Positions 1 to 5,242 of a DNA stretch of 7,430 nucleotides are shown piece by piece. The stretch spans positions 1 to 7,430 of the forward strand of contig JAQSWC010000083.1 in NCBI GenBank assembly GCA_029266815.1, read 5' to 3'. Position numbers and translations under genes: made by a program. The notes beneath the pieces are model-generated. The model was not told the origin of the DNA. It was given only the letters and a program-made list of their open reading frames with translations, and did no database searches. Every line of letters begins with the position of its first letter. The first letter of the stretch is position 1. Source of the DNA: Paucimonas sp. (GTDB lineage Bacteria > Pseudomonadota > Gammaproteobacteria > Burkholderiales > Burkholderiaceae_D).

Positions 1-8
1 TCTTTTAT

Positions 9-22
9 CACCACACACCTTC
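9..22 (-). promoter_or_regulatory. Possible ribosome-binding site and GTG start of a gene running off the left edge
   Basis: On the minus strand, GAAGG (22-18) is followed after six bases by GTG (11-9), then ATA AAA. This sits 44 nt after the stop of the cupredoxin gene and reads in the same direction, so it could be the start of the next gene in the operon. Only three codons are inside the window, so neither the gene nor its product can be identified. Confidence 0.25.
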
Positions 23-55
23 TTTTGGTTTACTGCTGCATCGACTTATATCTGC

Positions 56-502
56 CTAGATCTGCCAGAAATTTTTCAGGAATCGAATTGCTGACTTCAG
101 ACGCCACGTCAGCCTGCCCCATCCCGCGACCGGCTCGGGGTCGACGATGACCGTCATCTGGCCGCTGGCATGCGCGGTACATTCGAACTGGTAATCCGAT
201 GCCAGATTGAACGGCAGCTTGAAGCTTTGCCCCGGCATGATCAGCACCGGCCCGAAAATCTGCGGCACCTTGTCGAGGTTTCTCAGCACCAGGATGTCCC
301 TGACTTTCAGGGTCAGATAGATTTCGGACGGAAGTATATCGACTTTGTTGCCGGCTGTGCGCCGCTCCCATGTGCCGGCAGGGATTTCGAAGAGCTGCTC
401 GCGGGAATCCACCTGAACCGGTGCCACCATGGCCCACGCGGTCACTAATGTCAGCACGGCAGCAACGATAACAGCCAGGCGTAATGCACGAGAACGGCTC
501 AT
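56..502 (-). CDS. Membrane-anchored cupredoxin-like protein lacking the first His ligand
   Basis: A 148-residue protein with an uncleaved-looking N-terminal hydrophobic segment (about residues 7-27) and one periplasmic cupredoxin-like domain (about 55-121). The C-terminal copper loop is clear: C108-x2-H111-x4-M116, the spacing of plastocyanin-type blue copper proteins. The usual upstream His is absent; the equivalent strand reads VPQIFGP with Gln81, and H111 is the only His in the protein. Copper binding would therefore be atypical or lost. There is no CuA motif (two Cys), so it is not a normal oxidase subunit II. The tail (129-148) is basic and hydrophobic. The ATG at 502 is chosen; a TTG at 514 is in frame, and neither has a strong Shine-Dalgarno. 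It lies 64 nt after the SCO gene, probably in one operon. Its role may be electron transfer or copper handling for a respiratory enzyme (inference). The fold call is fairly secure; the function is not. Confidence 0.75.
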   Translation of the reverse strand: MSRSRALRLAVIVAAVLTLVTAWAMVAPVQVDSREQLFEIPAGTWERRTAGNKVDILPSEIYLTLKVRDILVLRNLDKVPQIFGPVLIMPGQSFKLPFNLASDYQFECTAHASGQMTVIVDPEPVAGWGRLTWRLKSAIRFLKNFWQI

Positions 503-566
503 GGTTGAGCACAAAGACGCAGGTGAAGACTAGATACCTGCTGCACGGCGCTTAAAATCTTTTTAC

Positions 567-1148
567 TCATTTGCCAAGCAGGACACGGACATCATGAGCC
601 ACGTCGTCGACCGCGCGGCCATAGGGGCTGAGTGCCCTCAGCATCCCGGCGCGGTCGATCAGGTAAACGAACGAGGAATGATTGACGCCGTAGTTGCCAG
701 CACTGTCGGCCCTGCCTTTGACGGCGCTGATGCCGTACTCCTTGCGTACCGCAGCCAACTGCGCCGGCGTGCCGGTCGCGCCGAGAAACGATGGATCGAA
801 ACTGGTGACATAAGCCTTCATCCGCTCTGCGGTATCCCTCTCGGGGTCAACGGTCACATAAATCACCTGAAAGTCCTTGCCCTCAGCGCCGAGCTTTTTC
901 CGTACAGCCGCCAACTCGGCGAGCGTGGTGGGGCAGACTTCGGGGCAGGAGGTGAAACCGAATCCCAACGCAACCACCTTGCCGCGGTGATCGCTGAGCC
1001 TCAGTGTTTTTCCATTCGAGCCGGGCAGGTTGAAATCCGGCGCCATTCGTGCCGGAGAGAATTCACCGGACTTGAGCATAGTTTCCGTGCCGGCACTGAA
1101 CGCAGGCATGGCAACCACGAAAAACAGGGAGGCGAGAATTCGACGCAT
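567..1148 (-). CDS. SCO1/SenC/PrrC-family copper chaperone (thioredoxin fold)
   Basis: A 193-residue exported protein. An N-terminal signal peptide (about 1-19, hydrophobic core LASLFFVVAM, likely cleaved after AFSA) precedes a thioredoxin-like domain (about 35-190). The copper-binding CxxxC is intact (C68-PEV-C72) and the distal conserved His is H157 in GVNHSSF, so the full SCO Cys/Cys/His site is present. VTVDPERDT (98-106) is a typical SCO segment. SCO proteins in the periplasm deliver copper to, or reduce thiols of, the CuA site of haem-copper oxidases, and relatives serve other copper respiratory enzymes. The start is the ATG at 1148, preceded by GGACGG and placed 13 nt after the upstream stop. 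An in-frame upstream start at 1214 would overlap the binding-protein gene and add a Pro/Ser-rich stretch before the signal peptide, so it is rejected. It shares an operon with the solute-binding protein upstream and the cupredoxin downstream. Confidence 0.92.
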   Translation of the reverse strand: MRRILASLFFVVAMPAFSAGTETMLKSGEFSPARMAPDFNLPGSNGKTLRLSDHRGKVVALGFGFTSCPEVCPTTLAELAAVRKKLGAEGKDFQVIYVTVDPERDTAERMKAYVTSFDPSFLGATGTPAQLAAVRKEYGISAVKGRADSAGNYGVNHSSFVYLIDRAGMLRALSPYGRAVDDVAHDVRVLLGK

Positions 1149-1161
1149 GATCCGTCCGGAA

Positions 1162-2214
1162 TTAGAGAATGATGGAGGCCGGCTTGGCGGCCTTGACGAA
1201 GCTTTCGTCGACATATTGTTCGAAAGGAATCGGTTTTTTAATGGTGCCGGCTTCGATCGAGAGCTGCATCAGGTCGTCGAATTCGGCCTTGATCATCCGG
1301 AGGTCGCCGTAGGTGACGCGGTCGGTCGGATTCTCCATCACGAACTGCAGGATCTTGGGATCCTGGTTGAAGAATTTTCGATTGGCCGCAATGGCTACCG
1401 CTTTGTCACGGTTTTCCTGTTTTTCATCCATCCACACACCGGCGGCCTGGATGTAGTTGACGAGTTCCTGCACCGCAGGACGATTCTCGCGGATAAGTTC
1501 TTCGCGTACTGTCAACACGCAGCAGATGTAATTGCGCCATTCGTCGCGTGTCATACGCAGCGGCATGGCATATCCCGCGCGTTGAGCCGCAGCGCCAAAG
1601 GGTTCGCCGGTACAGTAGGCATCCACCGCCTTCGCATACAGGGCCGCCGGCATGTCCGGAGGCGGCATTTCAATGATTTCAATATCCTTGGGTGTCATGC
1701 CTTCCCTTGCCAGCATCTTGCGCAGGAAGAGAAAGTCGACGGCAAAGCGGCTCGGAATCGCGATGCGCTTGCCGGCAAGGTCCTTGAACTGCCGGTACGG
1801 CGAATCGGTGCGCACCATGATCACAGCGCCCGAGCGATGACCCAGCGAGACGATCTTGACCGGGATCTTCTTGTCGGTGAGATCCATCACCAGCGGCGCC
1901 AGCATGTAGGCGGCCTGTATCCGGCCTGACATCAGCGATTCCTTGACCTCCGGCCAGCCGCTGTATTTGCTGTATTCGAATTCGAACAAGGGGCCGGCTT
2001 GCTTGGAGGCGGCATTGCTGGCCGCTTTCGCCGCGCAGGCCACAGGCAGGGTCAGGTTGCAGGTGACGGGCAATCCGCCTACCACTAGCGCCTCCGGCTT
2101 CTTTTCCTTGGAGGAGCAGGAAGCCATCCCGGCAGGCAGGACGGCCGCTGCCGCGGCCTTCATCAACTGGCGTCGGCGAATGAAATTTTTATCCTCGGGG
2201 CGATTGCTGTTCAT
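1162..2214 (-). CDS. NitT/TauT-type ABC transporter solute-binding lipoprotein with Tat signal
   Basis: A 350-residue protein of the NrtA/CmpA/NMT1-like periplasmic binding protein fold. The N-terminus carries a twin-arginine motif (R14-R15-Q-L-M-K19), an Ala-rich hydrophobic stretch and a lipobox-like MAS-C33, so it looks like a Tat-exported lipoprotein. Family features include KDLAGKRIAIPS (144-155), FLFLRKMLAREGM (161-173) and A-Y-C-T-G-E-P-F (199-206), which corresponds to the WGEP-type segment of the family. Mature-part cysteines are C52, C60, C201 and the pair C231-C232. The ATG at 2214 is chosen; a GTG at 2247 is in frame but adds 11 residues before the Tat motif and also lacks a clear ribosome-binding site. 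A TATACT -10-like element lies at 2288-2283 without a matching -35. No permease or ATPase gene is in the window; the next gene is a copper chaperone. The ligand is unknown: the family includes binders of nitrate, bicarbonate, taurine and pyrimidines, but the copper-themed neighbours suggest a role tied to a respiratory enzyme (inference). Confidence 0.85.
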   Translation of the reverse strand: MNSNRPEDKNFIRRRQLMKAAAAAVLPAGMASCSSKEKKPEALVVGGLPVTCNLTLPVACAAKAASNAASKQAGPLFEFEYSKYSGWPEVKESLMSGRIQAAYMLAPLVMDLTDKKIPVKIVSLGHRSGAVIMVRTDSPYRQFKDLAGKRIAIPSRFAVDFLFLRKMLAREGMTPKDIEIIEMPPPDMPAALYAKAVDAYCTGEPFGAAAQRAGYAMPLRMTRDEWRNYICCVLTVREELIRENRPAVQELVNYIQAAGVWMDEKQENRDKAVAIAANRKFFNQDPKILQFVMENPTDRVTYGDLRMIKAEFDDLMQLSIEAGTIKKPIPFEQYVDESFVKAAKPASIIL

Positions 2215-2330
2215 GTTCGACAAATAGGGAATGGCCGGAAGCCGCACGGCGACGGGCTTTCAAGCATGCTGAAGAGTGCGTAAGTATAGCTTCAAAGGCA
2301 GCTTATTGATTCGGCACTGGTTCATTGAAT

Positions 2331-2354
2331 TCCCTCCCCTTGAAGGGGAGGGAG
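2331..2354. repeat. Palindromic intergenic repeat, copy 1 (hairpin after the GNAT gene)
   Basis: An almost perfect palindrome, TCCCTCCCCTT-G-AAGGGGAGGGA (2331-2353), able to form a stem of about 10 bp with a three-base loop. It lies 13 nt after the acetyltransferase stop codon. It may stop transcription, but no T-tract follows on the minus strand, so it is not a classical rho-independent terminator. Positions 2336-2354 are the exact reverse complement of 3976-3994, which suggests a dispersed repeat family. Confidence 0.75.
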
Positions 2355-2367
2355 GAGTTCCGACCGG

Positions 2368-2910
2368 CTACGGGAGCCGCAGCGTCATGCCGATGTAGGA
2401 AAAGCATTGTCCGTCGATTCGAAACATGTCTTCCACTTCGCCGGTCTTCGAGAAACCGGCACGGCGATAAAGGGAGATTGCCGCTTCGTTGCTGCCGATC
2501 ACCTGCAAGTCTATCCATTCCAGGGGCGGGGTCATCGCAGCCCAGTGGCGGGCATGCGCGACGAGTTGCGCCCCGATGCCCCGCCGCCGATGATTCCGGT
2601 GCACACCCAGGCCAAGCAGGCAACGATGCACCGCATGCAATTCGCCGTAGGCCCGAAGATCGACGTGTCCGACAATCTCCGACTGAGGCGACCTCATCAC
2701 CCACATCCGGCGCCATCCCGGCTGCGCGAGGGAAAGCTCAATGCCCTTTCTGAACGTGGCTTCGCGCTCCGCCGGAAACGGCGCACCGTGAGGAAGCGGC
2801 TGAAAATAGCCGTGATCAGGCTCGCCGTTGTCCGCCAGATGAGCCTTCAGGTAGGAGAAGAACTCGTCAAGCTCAGAAGAGGACAGCGGGGAAATCGATC
2901 CGTCACTCAT
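2368..2910 (-). CDS. GNAT-family N-acetyltransferase
   Basis: A 180-residue protein. The acetyl-CoA binding motif A is clear: LGLGVHRNHRRRGIGAQL (about 99-116), with the R/Q-x-x-G-x-G/A loop as RRRGIG. Motif B follows: SNEAAISLYRRAGF (140-153). The strand GHVDL (81-85) matches the motif preceding the core. It should be a cytoplasmic enzyme moving an acetyl group from acetyl-CoA to an amine; the acceptor cannot be predicted, and the first 65 residues resemble no specific subfamily I can name. It is the last gene of a three-gene minus-strand operon, starting 9 nt after the stop of the membrane-protein gene, which implies translational coupling. A GTG at 2916 is in frame two codons upstream and is an alternative start. 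The hairpin at 2331-2354 follows the stop. Confidence 0.88.
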   Translation of the reverse strand: MSDGSISPLSSSELDEFFSYLKAHLADNGEPDHGYFQPLPHGAPFPAEREATFRKGIELSLAQPGWRRMWVMRSPQSEIVGHVDLRAYGELHAVHRCLLGLGVHRNHRRRGIGAQLVAHARHWAAMTPPLEWIDLQVIGSNEAAISLYRRAGFSKTGEVEDMFRIDGQCFSYIGMTLRLP

Positions 2911-2919
2911 GCGCACGGC

Positions 2920-3480
2920 CTATGCATTGAATTCCGCCCGGATCTCAGGTGCGGCAAGCCGCTTGATGAGCCATGCAGAAAACCAGCTGAAGGCCAGCAT
3001 GAGCGCGCAGGAAAACGCGAACATGGCATAACGAGCCATCTGTATCTGCGCTCCAAACTCATGTTCGAGATCTCCCAGAAACGGCAGCATGTCCGACATC
3101 ATCGTGTACTGGAAAAACGGCCAGGCGAGATTGCCTGCAATGCTGATGGCCAGCATCCAGATGAACACCAGCCGTGCCCAGTTCCGGCGCTTCAGCAGCG
3201 CTATCGAAGCAATGAGGGTGGCGATCGACATCACAAGAAAAAACAGCATGATTGCCTGGATGTGGCGCACGAAGAAGATCACGGCCGCCGGCATGTTTTG
3301 TTCCTGCGACAGCATACCGACCATGTCATCCATGTCCTGCATGGGCAGGACGAATGCCAGGACCACGTTCTGCATCCCGGCGATGAGGACCGAGAACCCG
3401 GCAAGCACGATGAAGGTCCATGCGAGAACGGTAACGAACGAGGATCGCGGGGGCGCGGTAACGGTTTGCTGATTGCTCAT
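2920..3480 (-). CDS. Four-helix inner-membrane protein with Met-rich periplasmic loops (function unknown)
   Basis: A 186-residue protein with four predicted membrane segments: about 15-45, 74-96, 104-124 and 148-172. The basic stretch KRRNWAR (97-103) between helices 2 and 3 and the basic C-terminal tail (IKRLAAPEIR) place both ends in the cytoplasm by the positive-inside rule. Loops 46-73 and 125-147 then face the periplasm. The first loop has Met at every third position with acidic residues between them (M47, M50, M53, M56, plus M63). The second has MMSDM and a later Met. The family is not recognised. The start is the ATG at 3480, with AGGTGA a few bases upstream. It lies 39 nt after the VOC gene and just before the acetyltransferase, so it is the middle gene of an operon. 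The Met-rich loops could bind Cu(I) or Ag(I), but they could also simply be Met-rich hydrophobic sequence. Confidence 0.85.
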   Translation of the reverse strand: MSNQQTVTAPPRSSFVTVLAWTFIVLAGFSVLIAGMQNVVLAFVLPMQDMDDMVGMLSQEQNMPAAVIFFVRHIQAIMLFFLVMSIATLIASIALLKRRNWARLVFIWMLAISIAGNLAWPFFQYTMMSDMLPFLGDLEHEFGAQIQMARYAMFAFSCALMLAFSWFSAWLIKRLAAPEIRAEFNA

Positions 3481-3519
3481 TCACTCACCTGCTGTGGTAG
3501 GAAGGCCGGATGGGACGGA

Positions 3520-3906
3520 TCATACAGACTCGGGAGCAAAGTTGAGTTCGATGCCGTTGCCCGCCGGATCCTTGAAAAATATCTGCACCTGCCCGCTCTG
3601 CGGCACAACCGATATGCGGTAGTCGATCCCGAGCGTGGCGAGCCGGCCCTCTGCCTGCTTCAGCCCGGCGCACTTGAATGCCACATGATCAAACGAACTG
3701 ACGGCGCCCGAAATACGATTTTCATGCAGCGCCGCTTCCGACAAGTGAAGAAGCGCCTCGCCTCCGGCATACAGCCAGTAGCCGAAACTTCTGAACGGCG
3801 GGCGCGCGCCGATGGAAAGGCCTACCACTTCGCAATAGAAATCCTTGAGTTCGTCCAGCAGCGGACGCGGCGCGCGCAGGTTGTAGTGACTGAAACCCAG
3901 GATCAT
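3520..3906 (-). CDS. VOC-superfamily (glyoxalase/bleomycin-resistance fold) protein
   Basis: A 128-residue protein with two beta-alpha-beta-beta-beta modules typical of the VOC fold. Module 1 (about 1-60) starts with GFSHYNLRAP, with H7 at the usual first metal-ligand position. Module 2 (about 70-125) has FDHVAFK with H74, and ends FFKDPAGNGIELNF with E120 at the usual last ligand position. H54 in LLHLSE may complete the site. The module-2 ending is the classic VOC signature for glyoxalase I, dioxygenase and resistance proteins. The substrate cannot be told. The length is normal for a single-chain VOC protein, which usually dimerises. The start is the ATG at 3906, with AGAGGA about 10 nt upstream, a slightly long spacing. 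It is the first gene of the minus-strand operon; a palindromic repeat lies about 70 nt upstream, and I find no strong promoter between them. Confidence 0.88.
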   Translation of the reverse strand: MILGFSHYNLRAPRPLLDELKDFYCEVVGLSIGARPPFRSFGYWLYAGGEALLHLSEAALHENRISGAVSSFDHVAFKCAGLKQAEGRLATLGIDYRISVVPQSGQVQIFFKDPAGNGIELNFAPESV

Positions 3907-3975
3907 GATGCAGTGGTCCTCTATGACGATGGCTTGTAGTTATGATTCATCGAACTTTTGTGTGGGTAAAGAATG

Positions 3976-3999
3976 CTCCCTCCCCTTCAAGGGGGAGGA
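3976..3999. repeat. Palindromic intergenic repeat, copy 2
   Basis: CTCCCTCCCCTTCAAGGGG (3976-3994) is the exact inverse of 2336-2354. The palindrome extends outward as GCTCC...GGAGC (3975-4001) with one mismatch and one G-T wobble. It sits upstream of the VOC operon, so the two copies bracket that operon in inverted orientation. No T-tract follows on either strand, so a dispersed repeat is more likely than a terminator. Confidence 0.7.
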
Positions 4000-4349
4000 G
4001 CTTTCACTCTTCGTGCCAGCGGTCTTTGCTTGCAGGACCTGCGCGTAAGCGAATTCACCCACAGAAAAGTTTGCAGAACCTTAGTGTGATTGCACGCGTT
4101 GCCGGATGCTTGACGAAGGCGGCAAGGAAAAATGGCAAGGCGTCTGACTCCGCACCCTGTTCGGTTCGGCTTGACGTACATTTTATTGTTGGAAACCGAG
4201 TGTACCCGATATGCAATTCCCGCCATGGCAGTTGCGACCGTGCGGAAAACTCTCCCATCGAGACCCATTACGCGGGATGCGTACTCCCACTCTGGCCGAC
4301 GAAATCAGCGGTCCATCCATTTCAGAGTTGGACCATGCTCGTCTTCCAT

Positions 4350-4372
4350 GGGATACAGGTGAGCCCTATCCC
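4350..4372 (-). terminator. Possible hairpin just after the metallophosphoesterase stop
   Basis: GGGATA (4350-4355) can pair with TATCCC (4367-4372), with a further GG/CC pairing inside around a TGAG loop. It begins one base past the stop codon of the minus-strand phosphoesterase gene. No run of T follows, so if it ends transcription it does so weakly or with Rho. Confidence 0.3.
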
Positions 4373-4373
4373 G

Positions 4374-5174
4374 CTATCGCAGCGGCGTAACGTTGTCTGA
4401 AGACACGGAAAGCGGAATATCGATAATCTTGAACGGCGGCTGGTCCGGGAAGGTTCGCTGGAGGAGTGGCTTGGCGACGTTATAGACCGGAATGTTGTTG
4501 ACGGTTCTTCCTTCCAGCGAGCCGCGATGGGCGTGGCCATGGAAGACGGCATCAACGGGATAACGCATCAGCGGTTCTTCCAGTCTGCTCGTACCGAGGA
4601 AGGGATAGATTTCCAGTGGCTCGCCGCGCACCGTGGCTTCGATTGGCGAGTAGTGTAGCAGCGCAATGCGATGGTCTGTGCGCAGCTTGGCAAGTGCGGC
4701 TTCAAGCTTCAGCGTTTCGCGAATCGCTTCATCAACGAAGTGCTTGATGGCCGGCTCGCCCCAATGCCCGAGCGAGCGCTGGCCGTAGCCGCCGCAAAAA
4801 CCTTTCACTCCCGCAAATCCGACTCCGTTTACTTCGCAGGCATCGCCATCGAGAATGCGCACGCCGGCTTCGCCGAGTATGCGCTTCACTTCGTTTTCAT
4901 TATCGGTCTCGAAATCGTGGTTGCCGAGCACGGCAATCACCGGAATGCGCGCGGCGGACAATTCCTCTGAAAGGATGTAGGCCTCTTCCGACAAGCCGTA
5001 GTCGGTCAGGTCGCCGCATAACAGCAGGATGTCTGCCGACTGGTCTGCCTGTGAAAAAAAGGCGCGTAACGTGCCTTTGGACGACTTGTTGCAATGGAGA
5101 TCGCCCACGGCCGCCAATCGAATTTTTTCAGATGAGTTCAAGAAACACTCCTTCTCATGAATTGACTGCTTCAT
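4374..5174 (-). CDS. Calcineurin-like metallophosphoesterase
   Basis: A 266-residue protein, cytoplasmic by its lack of a signal peptide. All core metallophosphoesterase motifs are present in order: GDLH (24-27), GDLTD (54-58), GNHD (84-87), LLH174 and GHAH (213-216). These supply the Asp, His and Asn ligands for a two-metal centre that hydrolyses phosphomono- or diesters. The substrate cannot be predicted; a glycine-rich GFCGGYG segment (125-131) sits between the two halves of the site. The start is ambiguous. The ATG at 5174 has GAAGG 8 nt upstream, but an internal TTG at 5141 (codon 12) has a near-perfect AAGGAG six bases upstream, and a start there still leaves the whole domain intact. 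The gene diverges from the nucleotidyltransferase gene across 68 nt, so the two may be co-regulated. A weak sigma-70-like pair (TTGAAA, 18 nt, TATGCC; 5224-5195) reads towards it. Confidence 0.9.
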   Translation of the reverse strand: MKQSIHEKECFLNSSEKIRLAAVGDLHCNKSSKGTLRAFFSQADQSADILLLCGDLTDYGLSEEAYILSEELSAARIPVIAVLGNHDFETDNENEVKRILGEAGVRILDGDACEVNGVGFAGVKGFCGGYGQRSLGHWGEPAIKHFVDEAIRETLKLEAALAKLRTDHRIALLHYSPIEATVRGEPLEIYPFLGTSRLEEPLMRYPVDAVFHGHAHRGSLEGRTVNNIPVYNVAKPLLQRTFPDQPPFKIIDIPLSVSSDNVTPLR

Positions 5175-5242
5175 GGAACAGACCTTCAGGCAATGGCATA
5201 AGTTTTGCTGATTCTAGGTTTCAATATCCTGAGGTAAAGCCA
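5175..5242. promoter_or_regulatory. Divergent promoter region between phosphoesterase and nucleotidyltransferase
   Basis: This 68-nt gap must hold promoter signals for two divergent genes unless they start within coding sequence. Rightwards there is a sigma-54-type element at 5194-5209. Leftwards there is a weak TTGAAA (5224-5219), 18-nt spacer and TATGCC (5200-5195). The two overlap physically, so use of one could hinder the other. The Shine-Dalgarno of the rightward gene is GAGGT at 5231-5235. Confidence 0.5.
5194..5209 (+). promoter_or_regulatory. Candidate sigma-54 (-24/-12) promoter for the nucleotidyltransferase gene
   Basis: TGGCAT (5194-5199), five bases, then TTGCT (5205-5209) matches the consensus TGGCAC-N5-TTGCW with one change. 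The invariant GG and GC are present with exactly 10 bp between them. Transcription would start near 5220, giving a leader of about 23 nt with GAGGT placed 7 nt before the ATG at 5243, a very consistent layout. An activator (enhancer-binding protein) site upstream would fall inside the phosphoesterase gene and cannot be recognised by eye. Confidence 0.5.

Larger units (their letters stand above)
3907..4373. other. Gene-free stretch of about 470 nt with one repeat and possible decayed coding sequence
   Basis: This stretch lies between the start of the VOC gene and the end of the metallophosphoesterase gene. It holds the second palindromic repeat (3976-3999) and a hairpin (4350-4372). Open frames here have no good ribosome-binding site and no recognisable domain, and their residue composition is poor for a protein. 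On the minus strand, in frame with the phosphoesterase and just past its stop, the frame reads 22 codons to a TGA (4307-4305). It then continues with a PEWEYASR and GLDGRVF stretch that faintly resembles part of the formylglycine-generating-enzyme (FGE-sulfatase) fold. This may be a gene relic or chance. The promoter of the VOC operon should lie in the lower part of this stretch. Confidence 0.5.

Noticed and set aside
1030..1929. A 299-codon open frame on the plus strand
   Set aside because: It is antisense to the SCO and binding-protein genes, both with clear motifs and export signals.
2214..2262. Heat-shock (sigma-32) promoter: CTTGAAA and a CCCTATTT-like element upstream of the binding-protein gene
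   Set aside because: The spacing is about 28 nt, far longer than the 11-16 nt tolerated.
2407..3939. A 510-codon open frame on the plus strand
   Set aside because: It runs antisense to three well-supported genes (GNAT, membrane protein, VOC); its translation is rich in Arg, His and Gln with no recognisable domain, as expected of a GC-rich antisense shadow.
4171..4220. TTGACG as a -35 element in the gene-free stretch
   Set aside because: No -10-like hexamer lies at 16-18 nt, and no plus-strand gene follows.
3942..4400. Possible 152-residue plus-strand protein in the gene-free stretch
   Set aside because: It has no Shine-Dalgarno and no domain, runs through the palindromic repeat and overlaps the end of the phosphoesterase gene.
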